DNA from: an uncultured Desulfobacterales bacterium
Lineage (GTDB): Bacteria; Desulfobacterota; Desulfobacteria; Desulfobacterales; SpSt-501
Assembly (NCBI GenBank): GCA_938048455.1
Contig: CALIUY010000019.1
Span: 1 to 64,000 of the forward strand
Reading direction: 5' to 3'
Length of the DNA stretch: 64,000 nucleotides
A model generated the notes under the pieces. That model had not been told where the DNA came from. It worked only from the letters and a program-made list of their open reading frames with translations, and made no database searches. Shown here piece after piece: positions 23,571-32,074 of the stretch (its first letter is position 1; each line of letters begins with the position of its first letter). Both the position numbers and the translations under genes were made by a program.

Positions 23571-23795
23571 TCACTGGTTTCCCAGCCCGTTCGGTCTTCC
23601 ACAGTCGGGGCAGACCCAGGTGATCCCGTTGCAGGAAAGGGTCCAGAAATTCTCGTGCATGCAGTCCTGGCAGAGACGAAACCCGCAGCGGCACACCCAG
23701 CAGAAGGGCACGCGCCGACGGCACAGCGGACATTCGGGGTCCCGCGGGCGTTGATGCCGGCGGCGGTAGGGACGGTCAACCGAGGAGCCGGGCAT
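23571..23795 (-). CDS. Small zinc-ribbon protein
   Basis: A 74-residue protein with four CxxC-like pairs: CPLC, CWVCRCG, CQDC and CPDC, plus the conserved aromatic stretch ENFWTLSCNGITWVC. It should bind two zinc ions (or possibly iron) and mediate protein or nucleic-acid contacts. I recall similar short proteins in sulfate-reducing bacteria, none with known function. Its start overlaps the end of the CoA-binding protein gene by 20 bases and its stop is 13 bases from the radical SAM gene, so it is tightly embedded in an operon. Confidence 0.75.
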   Translation of the reverse strand: MPGSSVDRPYRRRHQRPRDPECPLCRRRVPFCWVCRCGFRLCQDCMHENFWTLSCNGITWVCPDCGRPNGLGNQ

Positions 23796-24198
23796 GTTCC
23801 CGCATCAGGCAGCGGTTCATCACCACGTCGATCCCGGCGCGGGTCAGGCGCTCGGCGGACTCCGCGTGCTCGATTCCCTCCTGCATCCAGAAGATCCGCG
23901 GTCTGCGGCGCAGGGCCTCTTCGGCGTGCACCGGCACCTGATCCGGGCGGCGGAAGACATCCACGATATCGACTGTGCCGGGGACGTCGTCGAGCGAGGG
24001 ATAAGCCTTTTCCCCCAGGATTTCGGCCTGCGCGGGCCGCACGGGGATAATCCGATAGCCCTGGCGCTGCAGGTAAGCCGCAACCCGGTACGAATCGCGG
24101 TCCGGTTTCGGGCTGATCCCGATCACGGCGATCGTCTTGGCCGAAGAGAGCCGTTCGCGGATCTCCTCGTCGCCGGTCAAAATGCGTCCCTCGCTCAT
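23776..24198 (-). CDS. CoA-binding domain protein (YccU family)
   Basis: A 140-residue Rossmann-fold protein with the CoA-binding pattern KTIAVIGISPKPDRDSYRVA, then GYRIIPVRP, VDIVDVFRRPDQVP and FWMQEGIEHAESAERLTRAG and the late MNRCLMREH motif. The family is widespread and structurally related to the N domain of succinyl-CoA synthetase alpha, but its role is not established. It is the first gene of a leftward run of five (CoA-binding, zinc ribbon, radical SAM, UPF0016, MltD) and is divergent from polA with 136 bases between starts. Confidence 0.88.
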   Translation of the reverse strand: MSEGRILTGDEEIRERLSSAKTIAVIGISPKPDRDSYRVAAYLQRQGYRIIPVRPAQAEILGEKAYPSLDDVPGTVDIVDVFRRPDQVPVHAEEALRRRPRIFWMQEGIEHAESAERLTRAGIDVVMNRCLMREHARLLG

Positions 24199-24334
24199 CG
24201 CCCATCCCCCTGCTTGCCGCCGCCGGCGTGCGGGTGTTATAGCGCTGCTGACGAGCAGAGCCTAATTCAGCGGCCGCACGGTGTCAACCGGCGCCGTGCG
24301 CCATGCGGAAGGAGCCCCGGCGGGTCAGCGGGCC

Positions 24335-27004
24335 ATGGAGGCGATCTATCTCATCGACGGGACGGCCTACATTCACCGCGCCTTTCATGCCATTCAGGGG
24401 CTCTCCAACTCCCGCGGCCTTCCCACGAACGCCGTGTTCGGCTTCACCCGGATGCTGCTCAAACTGATCGAGGAGCACCGCCCGCGGCAGGCGGCCGTCT
24501 TCTTCGACGCCCGCGGACCGACGTTCCGCCACGAAATCTATCCCGCCTACAAGGCGAACCGGCCGCCCATGGCCGAGGAGATGGCGGTTCAGATTCCCTG
24601 GATCCGCCGCATCGTGGAGGCCTACCGCATCCCGGTCTTCGAGATGTCCGGCTTCGAGGCCGACGACCTCATCGGCACGGTCGGCCGGCGGCTCTCCGCG
24701 GCGGGCCGACCGGTCGTGGTGGTGACGGGGGACAAGGATTTCGTGCAGCTCGTCGACGAGCGGCTGCGGCTGTGGGACCCCATGAAGGACCGCGGGACCG
24801 ACCTCGAGACCGTGCGGCGGGAGCTCGGCATCGAGCCCGCGCAGCTGATCGAGGTCATGGGCCTCTCCGGCGATGCCACCGACAACATCCCCGGTGTGCC
24901 GGGGGTCGGCCCGAAGACGGCGCTCGAGCTCGTGCGGAGCTTCGGGACGCTCGAGGGGCTCTACGCCGGGATCGAGCGGGTCGTGCGGCCCAAGCTGCGG
25001 GAGGCCCTGCTCGCCCATCGCGAACAGGCTTTCTTGAGCCGCAAACTTGCCACGATCCGCACCGATGCGCCCTTCGACCCGCCGCGGGAGGCCTTCGATC
25101 TCCGCGACCCCGACGTGCCGGCGCTTGCCGCGCTCTTCCGCGATCTCGAATTCCGCCAGCTCCAGCACCGCCTGCCTGCGGTCCAGGCCCGCCCGGTCAA
25201 GGACTACCGCGTTGTTCTGACCGAAGAGGAGCTCGCGGCGCTGATCACGCGGCTTACGAACGCCGGCCGTTTTGCGCTCGACACCGAGACCACTTCGCGG
25301 GATCCCATGCGGGCCGAGTTGGTCGGGCTCTCGTTCGCCGTGCAGCCCGACGAGGCCTTCTACATCCCTTGCGGTCACCGCTACCTCGGGGCGCCGGCGC
25401 AGCTTCCCCGGGAGGGCGTCCTCACCCGGCTTCGTCCGTTGCTCGAAAACCCGGCCTTCGGCAAGCTGGGACAGCATGTGAAGTACGACGCGATCGTGCT
25501 GGCGCGGCACGGCCTGCGCCTCGCCGGGGTGGTCTTCGACACCATGCTCGCCTCCTATCTCCTCGACCCCTCCAAGCGCGCGCACAGCCTGGATCAGATC
25601 GCACTCGATTTTCTGGACCACCGGCCGATCGCCTTCGAAGAATTGGTCGGCCGCCGTCGCGGGGTGGAGACCTTCGCCGAGGTGCCCCTCGAGCAGGCCG
25701 TCCCGTATGCCTGCGAGGACGCCGATCTGACCCTGCAGGCGGGCCGCCTGCTCGAGCGGCGACTCGAGGAAGCGGGCTTGAAGCCGCTCCTCGAAACGGT
25801 CGAGCTTCCCCTGGTCCCCGTTCTTGTGCGCATGGAAATGCGCGGGGTCGCCGTGGACCGCGCGCGGCTCGAGGAGCTGTCGCAATCCTTCGCGCGGCAG
25901 CTCGAGGAGATCGAGGAAGAGATCTACCGGCTGGCCGGCGAGCGCTTCAACCTCCACTCCAGCCAGCAGCTCGGGGCCGTGCTGTTCGAGAAGCTCAAGC
26001 TGCCCGTGCAGAAAAAAACCCGCAAGAAAACCGCCTACTCGACCGACGTCGACGTGCTCTCGGCGCTCGCCCGGGAGCATCCGCTGCCCGCCCTGGTGCT
26101 GCGCCAGCGCACACTCGCCAAGCTCAAGTCCACCTACGCCGACGCGCTGATCGGGCTCATCCATCCGGAGACCGGGCGTATCCACACCTCCTATCACCAG
26201 GCCGCCACCGCGACCGGGAGGCTGTCCAGTTCGGATCCGAACTTGCAGAACATCCCCATCCGCACCGAGGAAGGCCGCCAGATCCGCCGCGCGTTTGTCC
26301 CGCAGCCGGGCTGGCGGATGTTTTCGGCCGACTATTCGCAAATCGAGCTGCGCATCCTTGCCCATTGCTCGGAGGACGACACCCTGCTCGGCGCCTTCCG
26401 CCGGGGCGAGGACATCCACACCCGCACCGCTTGCGAGGTCTTTGAAGTCGCCCCCGGGGAGGTGACCGCGGAGCTCAGGCGGCAGGCCAAGGCGATCAAT
26501 TTCGGCATCCTCTACGGCATGAGCCCCTTCGGACTGGCCCGCCAGCTCGAAATCAGCCCGAAGACGGCCAAGACCTACATCGACCACTATTTCGCGCGCC
26601 ACCCGGGGGTACGCCGCTTCATCGAGCGGACCATCGAGGAGGCCCGACAGAAGCGGCAGACGAGCACGCTCCTCGGTCGGATCCGCCGGCTGCCCGACAT
26701 CGCCAGTTCCCAACCCGTCGTGCGCCAGGCGGCCGAGCGCGTGGCGATCAACACCCCCATCCAGGGATCGGCCGCCGACCTGATCAAGCTCGCCATGATC
26801 CGCATCGACGCCGAGCTGTCCGCCGCCGGCATGCAGGCGGCCATGCTCCTCACAGTGCACGACGAGCTCGTCTTCGAGGCCCCGCCCGAGGAGATCGAGG
26901 AACTCGCGCGTCGGGTGAAAACCGTGATGGAGGGGATCTGGGAATTGCGGGTGCCGTTGGTCGTCAACACGGCCGCGGGGGACACTTGGGCGGATGCCCA
27001 CTGA
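24335..27004 (+). CDS. polA: DNA polymerase I
   Basis: An 889-residue DNA polymerase I for Okazaki fragment processing and repair. All three domains are intact. The 5'-3' nuclease begins at the start (IYLIDGTAYIHRAFHA, FEADDLIG, VVVTGDKDFVQLV, GDATDNIPGVPGVGPKTA). The 3'-5' exonuclease retains its acidic residues (FALDTETTSRDP, GQHVKYD, YACEDADLT), so proofreading is probably active. The polymerase has motif A FSADYSQIELRIL, motif B RRQAKAINFGILYG and motif C LLTVHDELVFEAP. The ATG at 24335 is chosen because homology begins there; an upstream in-frame GTG (24281) would add 18 residues, and no clear ribosome site favours either. It is followed closely by a small gene on the opposite strand. 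Confidence 0.95.
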   Translation: MEAIYLIDGTAYIHRAFHAIQGLSNSRGLPTNAVFGFTRMLLKLIEEHRPRQAAVFFDARGPTFRHEIYPAYKANRPPMAEEMAVQIPWIRRIVEAYRIPVFEMSGFEADDLIGTVGRRLSAAGRPVVVVTGDKDFVQLVDERLRLWDPMKDRGTDLETVRRELGIEPAQLIEVMGLSGDATDNIPGVPGVGPKTALELVRSFGTLEGLYAGIERVVRPKLREALLAHREQAFLSRKLATIRTDAPFDPPREAFDLRDPDVPALAALFRDLEFRQLQHRLPAVQARPVKDYRVVLTEEELAALITRLTNAGRFALDTETTSRDPMRAELVGLSFAVQPDEAFYIPCGHRYLGAPAQLPREGVLTRLRPLLENPAFGKLGQHVKYDAIVLARHGLRLAGVVFDTMLASYLLDPSKRAHSLDQIALDFLDHRPIAFEELVGRRRGVETFAEVPLEQAVPYACEDADLTLQAGRLLERRLEEAGLKPLLETVELPLVPVLVRMEMRGVAVDRARLEELSQSFARQLEEIEEEIYRLAGERFNLHSSQQLGAVLFEKLKLPVQKKTRKKTAYSTDVDVLSALAREHPLPALVLRQRTLAKLKSTYADALIGLIHPETGRIHTSYHQAATATGRLSSSDPNLQNIPIRTEEGRQIRRAFVPQPGWRMFSADYSQIELRILAHCSEDDTLLGAFRRGEDIHTRTACEVFEVAPGEVTAELRRQAKAINFGILYGMSPFGLARQLEISPKTAKTYIDHYFARHPGVRRFIERTIEEARQKRQTSTLLGRIRRLPDIASSQPVVRQAAERVAINTPIQGSAADLIKLAMIRIDAELSAAGMQAAMLLTVHDELVFEAPPEEIEELARRVKTVMEGIWELRVPLVVNTAAGDTWADAH

Positions 27005-27018
27005 GCGGAGGGACACGC

Positions 27019-27237
27019 TTAAGCGTTGCGCGCGCGTCCGCGGGGGGCGGGTTCCTTCGGCGGCTCCGACGGCGGAAGGGGGGCGGCGGGGCGCACGGAC
27101 TTTACGGTCTCCTCGACCGTGCGATAGATGTTCTGGAAGGCTTCGGCGAACCCGCTCGGCGAAAGCCGGCCGCACTCGATGAACTTGATCACGACTTCCT
27201 TGGCGGTTTTGAGGATCTGCTCGTCGATCGAGGCCAT
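27019..27237 (-). CDS. Small conserved protein of unknown function
   Basis: A 72-residue soluble protein: a helical N-terminal part (IDEQILKTAKEVVIKFIECG, then SGFAEAFQNIYRTVEETVKS) and a Pro-rich C-terminal tail of about 20 residues. I have seen very similar short proteins in Desulfobacterota genomes, sometimes mislabelled as conjugal transfer TraB; no conjugation context exists here. It lies between polA (convergent, 14 bases) and the lipoprotein gene (divergent, 167 bases). Confidence 0.65.
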   Translation of the reverse strand: MASIDEQILKTAKEVVIKFIECGRLSPSGFAEAFQNIYRTVEETVKSVRPAAPLPPSEPPKEPAPRGRARNA

Positions 27238-27404
27238 CCGGCAAGGCCGCCTTTCCGGCGGGCAACTCCCGCCGCGTTTCGGCTTGCGCTACCAGAAAGC
27301 AGTCTGGCTGTCAATTTCGCGGCGCGGCGCGGTTTGACAGCCCCCAGGCCCTCCGGTATTTTCCATTGCCTGCCGGGACGGGCGAAGTCGAGAGGATTTC
27401 CGCG

Positions 27405-28382
27405 ATGGGAGAACAGATGGGCCAGGGGGAAGGCTTCCGGGGGGCCGGGATCGCGGCGGCGGTCCTTGCGGTTCTCATGGTGGCATCCGGCTGCTCCAGC
27501 CTGCGTGACGCCGCGCGGAGCACCGGGCGCGTGCTGGGGGAAGCCGGGAGCAGCGTGAGGGAGACGTTCTCCGGCAACCGCCCCGGAGGCTTGAGGCTCC
27601 CCGTGGCGGTTTTCGCGGGCGGCGAGCCCGCCCCCGCCGCCTTGGCCGATGCCGCCGGCCGGCTGCAGCGCCATCTGGAAGCCCACCTGGAAACCCGCTG
27701 CGGCGGGCTGTGGCTCGACCCCGAATTTTCGCGGCTGCTCGGCTCCCCGCCGCGTCTTTCCTCCGGCGCCGTCGACGGTCATGCGCTCGCCCTTCTCGCA
27801 CGGCCCCGCGGAGTGAACGAGGTCGTGGTCGCCACCCCGCTCGAGCCGCAGGTCGAGGAAGAAAAGACGGGCTTCTGGCTCTGGAAGGGGGTTCGCATGC
27901 GGGTGGGCCTGGGGCTGCGGCTGGAGATCTTCGACGCCGAAACCGGCGGCAAAAGCCTGGACGAGCGTTTCGGGGAGGAAGCCGCGGTCGATCTCGAGCC
28001 GGAAATCCCCGGCGAGCCGGTCCCCTGGGAGAGGATCCCGCGGCCGCTGATCGAAACCCTGCAGGAACGGCTCTTCGCCGCGGCCGCCCGCAGCGCTTGC
28101 CGCGCCCTCGCGGTCCGGCCGTGGCGCGGTTTCGTCGTCGCCGCGGAAGGCCGCGAGCTGACGATTTCGGCCGGCCGCGGCACGGGGCTGCGCGAGGGCC
28201 AGCGGCTCGAGGTGTACTCCCCCGGCCGCAGCCTGGTCAACCGCGAAGGGCAGCGTTTTTTTCTGCCCGGGGAGAAGATCGGCGAGGCCCGGATCCGGGA
28301 AGTCGGCGAGATCCGCTCGGTCGCCCGGCTCGAGGAAGCCCCGGCCGCCGAGATCGGAGCGGTGGTGCGGCTGAAGCCCTGA
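27405..28382 (+). CDS. Lipoprotein with a FlgT-like C-terminal region
   Basis: A 325-residue lipoprotein. The ATG at 27405 has AGAGGA eight bases upstream and gives a signal peptide with lipobox VASGC (Cys near residue 30). The middle (residues about 70-230) resembles the nucleotide-binding-like fold of CsgG/TolB-type envelope lipoproteins (RLPVAVFAGG, RGVNEVVVATPLEP, GLGLRLEIFDAETGGKSLDE). The last 80 residues (ISAGRGTGLREGQRLEVYSP, then GEARIREVGEIRSVARLEE) look like the small beta-barrel domain at the C terminus of FlgT. No flagellar genes are nearby, so a flagellar role is not claimed. It starts a rightward group with the small gene 28401 and the helicase. Confidence 0.72.
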   Translation: MGEQMGQGEGFRGAGIAAAVLAVLMVASGCSSLRDAARSTGRVLGEAGSSVRETFSGNRPGGLRLPVAVFAGGEPAPAALADAAGRLQRHLEAHLETRCGGLWLDPEFSRLLGSPPRLSSGAVDGHALALLARPRGVNEVVVATPLEPQVEEEKTGFWLWKGVRMRVGLGLRLEIFDAETGGKSLDERFGEEAAVDLEPEIPGEPVPWERIPRPLIETLQERLFAAAARSACRALAVRPWRGFVVAAEGRELTISAGRGTGLREGQRLEVYSPGRSLVNREGQRFFLPGEKIGEARIREVGEIRSVARLEEAPAAEIGAVVRLKP

Positions 28383-28400
28383 GGGAGACGTCTTGCGGAG

Positions 28401-28655
28401 ATGAAAGACGAACGGGGGCTCTACTACTACCCTTCGCCGGGCAACCCGCGCGTGCGCATGTACGTGAAGGAAGAAGACGGGGTCGTCTGGTTCCGTCTCT
28501 GGAACGCGGACGACCCCGAGCTCTGGCGGCTGCACGACTGGGTCCCCTACGGTGCCATTCTCCGCGCGGCCGACCTGTACACCGGCAAGGCCTTCGATCC
28601 CCGGCGCGCCTACGACCTCGAGATCGCCCGCGCCCTTCTCGAGCAGGGTGAATGA
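28401..28655 (+). CDS. Small conserved protein upstream of the helicase
   Basis: An 84-residue soluble protein, aromatic-rich (ERGLYYYPSPGNPRVRMYVK, VVWFRLWNADDPELWRLHDW). I recall closely similar short proteins in Desulfobacterota, all of unknown function. It begins 18 bases after the lipoprotein stop and ends seven bases before the helicase ATG, so the three genes probably form one transcript. Its invariant-looking aromatic residues and lack of cysteines suggest a compact binding protein. No function is assigned. Confidence 0.7.
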   Translation: MKDERGLYYYPSPGNPRVRMYVKEEDGVVWFRLWNADDPELWRLHDWVPYGAILRAADLYTGKAFDPRRAYDLEIARALLEQGE

Positions 28656-28662
28656 AGCGGGG

Positions 28663-30048
28663 ATGGGCGAGCTCCTCATCCGCCTCGAAAACCGGCTGCT
28701 GCTCCAGGGGGTTCCCGAGGTCTTGCGCGAATGGATCACGCAGACGCTCGAATTCCCCAACCCGCGTTTTCTGGAAAACGAGCGGCTCGGCCGCTGGAAC
28801 CGGGGGGTCCCGCGCCGGCTGCGGTTCTACCGCCGGGCGGGGTCCGACGGGTTGATCCTTCCCCGCGGATTCCTGCGCCAGATCCTTCTTGCCTGTCGCC
28901 GCCTGGAGCTCCCTTGTCGCCTCGAGGACCGGCGCCGCAGCCTGCCCCCGGTCGATTTCCGCTTCGGGGCCGAGCTGCGGCCCTTTCAGCGCACCGCGGT
29001 CGCGCGGATGCTCGAGCGCGATTTCGGCACCCTCAGCGCTCCGGCCGGGTCGGGAAAGACCGTGATGGCCCTCGCGATGGTCGCCGCGCGGCGCCAGCCC
29101 ACACTCGTCGTCGTCCACACGCGGGAGCTCGCCGAGCAGTGGACGGAGCGGATCGCCTCCTTCCTGGGGATCGCGCCGGCGGCCTGCGGACGGATCGCCG
29201 GGGGACGGGTCCGCATGGGGGAGGCGATCAGCGTCGCCCTGGTTCAATCGCTTTACCCCCGCGCCGCGGAGGTCGCCCGGGAGATCGGTTTTCTCATCGT
29301 CGACGAATGTCATCGCTGTCCCAGCCGCACCTTCACCGAGGCGGTCACGGCCTTCGATTCCCGCTACATGCTCGGCCTCTCGGCGACGCCCTTCCGCCGT
29401 GACGGTCTGTCGCGGCTCATTTTCTGGCACTTGGGGGACCGGCACCACGAGATCGAGGAAAAGGACCTGCAGGCGAGCGGCGCCCGAGTGCCGGTCGAGG
29501 TGGTGCTTCGCGAGACGACCTTTCATTCTTTCCACGATCCGGTGACCGAGTACAGCCGCATGCTCTCCGAGCTCACCGCGGACCCGGAGAGAAATCGTCT
29601 GATCGCGGCCGACGTGGCCGGGGAGGCACAGGCGCCGCACGGCGGCGTCTGCCTGGTCCTCTCCGATCGGCGGGCCCATTGCGAAACCCTGCGCACCCTC
29701 CTTCGCTACCGGCATCGCTGCGCAAGCGAACTGCTGACCGGCGAAATGAACCCCGAGGAACGCGAGTCGGTCGTCGCGCGCATCAACGCCGGAGGCGTGC
29801 GGGTCGTGATCGCCACCGGCCAGCTGATCGGGGAGGGGTTTGACTGCCCGGCCCTCTCCACCCTTTTTTTCGCCACTCCCGTGCGCTTCAGCGGCCGGGT
29901 CATTCAGTACCTGGGAAGGATTCTCCGGCCGGCGCCGGGCAAGGAAAGGGCGCGGGTTTTCGACTACGTCGATGTTCGGGTTGAGGCGCTTCTGAAGGCC
30001 GCTCTCGCGCGGCAAAGGCTGTACCGCCGTCTCTGGCCGCAACCTTAA
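28663..30048 (+). CDS. SSL2/XPB-like superfamily 2 DNA helicase
   Basis: A 461-residue helicase of the COG1061 (Rad25/XPB-like) type. Motifs in order: Q-like LRPFQRTAVARML, Walker A SAPAGSGKTVMA, Ia VVVHTRELAEQW, DEAH-box variant LIVDECHRCPS, motif III LSATPFRRDG, and the C-terminal motifs VVIATGQLIGEGFDCPALST and QYLGRILRPAPGKERARVFD. A unique N-terminal segment of about 100 residues precedes them. The ATG at 28663 is favoured; a GTG at 28648 overlaps the end of the preceding small gene. The role is probably DNA repair or restriction-like processing, but there is no nuclease gene adjacent. Confidence 0.87.
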   Translation: MGELLIRLENRLLLQGVPEVLREWITQTLEFPNPRFLENERLGRWNRGVPRRLRFYRRAGSDGLILPRGFLRQILLACRRLELPCRLEDRRRSLPPVDFRFGAELRPFQRTAVARMLERDFGTLSAPAGSGKTVMALAMVAARRQPTLVVVHTRELAEQWTERIASFLGIAPAACGRIAGGRVRMGEAISVALVQSLYPRAAEVAREIGFLIVDECHRCPSRTFTEAVTAFDSRYMLGLSATPFRRDGLSRLIFWHLGDRHHEIEEKDLQASGARVPVEVVLRETTFHSFHDPVTEYSRMLSELTADPERNRLIAADVAGEAQAPHGGVCLVLSDRRAHCETLRTLLRYRHRCASELLTGEMNPEERESVVARINAGGVRVVIATGQLIGEGFDCPALSTLFFATPVRFSGRVIQYLGRILRPAPGKERARVFDYVDVRVEALLKAALARQRLYRRLWPQP

Positions 30049-30131
30049 CATCTCAAAGCTTGCATTGCCGCCTACAAACCCGCTCTGCCGCATCCGGGAG
30101 CGTCATGTCTTCCTTATCCCGCGCTTTCTTT

Positions 30132-30153
30132 GAATTGTAGTTTCGAATACAAT
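30132..30153. repeat. Short palindrome GAATTGTA...TACAAT (copy 1)
   Basis: The sequence GAATTGTAGTTTCGAATACA plus AT is an imperfect palindrome located 50 bases before the gene at 30203. A near copy lies at 60051. It could be an operator, a promoter-associated element or a small dispersed repeat. Confidence 0.5.
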
Positions 30154-30202
30154 GAAAAGCCCTGGGGTTGGGTCGGCTGAAAACGGGAAGGGGGGCGTCG
30201 CC

Positions 30203-30970
30203 ATGAACGAGAAGAAACCGCGATCGGAAATTCCCCCCCCGGGTGGAAGCGAGGGGAGCGGCCGTCTGCTGGGCTCCCTGCTCGAGGCCCCCGGTCCGAA
30301 ACGGCTCTCCGAGGCTCAGGTGCGGATCATCCTGGATGCCCTTGCCGGCTCGTCGGACCCGGTGCTCGTCGCGCGTTTTCCTGCGGTGCTCGCCCTGTGT
30401 GCGCGACGCGGCCTTCGGGTCGACTTTCAGAAATTGCTGGCCCGGCACTGGGCCAAAAGCCCCCGTCGCCGCAACTTGGAGGATCTACTGCGCGTGAGCG
30501 CGGCGCTTCTCCGCCGGCTGGGGATGCCGCAGCCGCAGGGCCTGGTACAGACCGTCGCTGCGCTGCCGGAGCGGGCCGGTTGTTCGGATGCCGGCGCCGA
30601 GCTTCACCTGGCGGGGGGGATCCAGGTGGGGCTTCGGGAACTCGAGGACCTCGTGCGCAAGACCGCGCCTGCCTCCCCCGCCGCCCAAACCGCCGCCACG
30701 GTCGTCGCTCCGCCGCCCCCGGCGTTTGCTTCTCTGGAGGAACTCTCCGGGCGGCTCAGGCTGCTTTTTCCGGAAAAGCAGCTCGCGTTGATCCTCAAAC
30801 GACTGCGCGGCGACCCGTTGACCAAGACCGAGCGGGAATACTTTTCGCGGGTCGTGCGCAAGAAACTTGCTGCGATCGCCGACCCCGGGGTCCAGGAGGC
30901 GGCCCGCAGGCTTGCCCGCGCTCGGCAGGGGGCGTCCGCCCTGCGGTTTGAACCCTCCCGCCGCTCGTGA
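30203..30970 (+). CDS. Conserved protein of unknown function, two helical domains
   Basis: A 255-residue cytoplasmic protein without signal peptide. AAGGGGGG precedes the ATG at 30203 by seven bases. Residues 25-125 are helical (KRLSEAQVRIILDALAGSSD, VARFPAVLALCARR, NLEDLLRVSAALLRRLGM), followed by an Ala/Pro linker (about 155-175) and a second helical domain (LFPEKQLALILKRLRGDPLT, TEREYFSRVVRKKLAAIAD). No catalytic motif is visible. The KTEREYFSRVVRKKL pattern recurs in unannotated Desulfobacterota proteins that I remember only vaguely. It is followed 20 bases later by a membrane protein gene. Confidence 0.65.
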   Translation: MNEKKPRSEIPPPGGSEGSGRLLGSLLEAPGPKRLSEAQVRIILDALAGSSDPVLVARFPAVLALCARRGLRVDFQKLLARHWAKSPRRRNLEDLLRVSAALLRRLGMPQPQGLVQTVAALPERAGCSDAGAELHLAGGIQVGLRELEDLVRKTAPASPAAQTAATVVAPPPPAFASLEELSGRLRLLFPEKQLALILKRLRGDPLTKTEREYFSRVVRKKLAAIADPGVQEAARRLARARQGASALRFEPSRRS

Positions 30971-30990
30971 TACGATAGCGAATCACGATC

Positions 30991-31602
30991 ATGAACCTCC
31001 TCTGTGAAATCGGCCTTCAGGCCGTCGAGGTGATGACGCTCGTCTTCGGCATCCTGGGGATGACGCTGGCGCTGCTGCTCCTGTTTGCGCCCCAGGCCGC
31101 GCGCAGCCTGAGCGAGACCTTGAACCGCTCCGTCGATCTCGACCGCAGGCTCGAGGTGCTCGACCGCGCGATCGAGACCGAACGTACGATCTACGGCCAT
31201 CCGCGTCTCTTCGGAGCGGTTCTTGCCGCCGGCTCGGTGTTCGCCCTCTTTTTCTTTCTTTTTCGTTTCGACGCCGCGGTCTTTTCCCGGATCTTCTTCG
31301 GCTCCCACCATCACGACCTCTCCGGCGAGATCGTCTTCGCCGCGCTCGCCTGGATCGGACGTGTCGGCTGTGTGGCGGGGGTCCTGATCGGCGTTGGGCT
31401 CATGCTGGCGCCGCGGCGTGTGCAGGCGATCGACGAGAAGATGAAGTCCCCGATCGAGACGCGTTCCTGGTTTCGGAAGCTCGAACGCCCCCGGACCGGA
31501 ATCGACCAGTGGGTGTTCCGCCATCCCGTTCCCTCGGGGCTCGCGGTCGGCTCGGTATCGGGGGTCCTGATCGTGTTGTCGGTGATCAACCTGCTGCGCT
31601 GA
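30991..31602 (+). CDS. Membrane protein of unknown function, four helices
   Basis: A 203-residue inner membrane protein with helices at about 12-32, 73-93, 112-139 and 181-202. The loop between helices one and two is charged and amphipathic (SLSETLNRSVDLDRRLEVLD). Helix two is unusually Phe-rich (FALFFFLFRF) and is followed by a His cluster (SHHHD). No transporter or enzyme signature is recognised. It is directly followed by a second small membrane protein 16 bases away. Confidence 0.7.
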   Translation: MNLLCEIGLQAVEVMTLVFGILGMTLALLLLFAPQAARSLSETLNRSVDLDRRLEVLDRAIETERTIYGHPRLFGAVLAAGSVFALFFFLFRFDAAVFSRIFFGSHHHDLSGEIVFAALAWIGRVGCVAGVLIGVGLMLAPRRVQAIDEKMKSPIETRSWFRKLERPRTGIDQWVFRHPVPSGLAVGSVSGVLIVLSVINLLR

Positions 31603-31618
31603 ACCTCCGGAGGGCCGC

Positions 31619-32074
31619 GTGAACCGAATCCGATGTTTCGCTCCCGAACGCCTGGAGAGCGCGTTTCCGTGGCCCTTGTGGGCGGTCGGCTGGCTTGCCG
31701 TATTCCGCGCCTTCCTCTGGCTCGCCTGGGAACCTGCGGCGAGCGAGGAATTGCTGCGGCTTCTCGGCTGGAAGTATCTTCTCGGCGCGGGGCCGTATCT
31801 TGCCTGTGCGCTGGGGCTGTGGCGGAGGTGCCGCTGGGCGGCCTGGGGGATGGTTCTGCTTGCGGCGGCGGATCTTGCGCTGTTGGCGGTCGTCCCGCGA
31901 AGCGTTTATGCCTATCTCGTCGATTCGGAGATCTTTCCCTTCTCGATCGCGCTTTCGCTCATCCTGCTCGTCTGCGGCGGCCCCCTGGGCGATGTCGCCG
32001 TTCTCGCGCTCGTGCCGCGGCTGCTGCGGTCCACCGCCGCTTCCCGGGTCGGGCGGGCGGCGGAAGGCGGTTGA
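31619..32074 (+). CDS. Small membrane protein of unknown function
   Basis: A 151-residue protein with about four hydrophobic segments (residues 18-36, 55-70, 73-92, 104-130). The GTG start at 31619 has GGAGGG just upstream. Loops are short and Arg-rich, consistent with the positive-inside rule. Its stop directly abuts the 3' end of the convergent E1 beta gene (zero-base gap). No family recognised; it is probably cotranscribed with the preceding membrane protein. Confidence 0.62.
   Translation: MNRIRCFAPERLESAFPWPLWAVGWLAVFRAFLWLAWEPAASEELLRLLGWKYLLGAGPYLACALGLWRRCRWAAWGMVLLAAADLALLAVVPRSVYAYLVDSEIFPFSIALSLILLVCGGPLGDVAVLALVPRLLRSTAASRVGRAAEGG

Noticed and set aside
27019-27237. Conjugation protein TraB for the small gene after polA
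   Set aside because: The label is attached to similar short proteins in memory, but there is no conjugation locus and no TraB domain features.
24284-27265. 993-codon open frame antisense to polA
   Set aside because: It mirrors polA codon structure in a high-GC gene, has no recognisable motif and the sense strand encodes a complete DNA polymerase I.
28237-30093. 618-codon open frame antisense to the helicase
   Set aside because: The plus strand carries all helicase motifs; the antisense product is low-complexity and basic.
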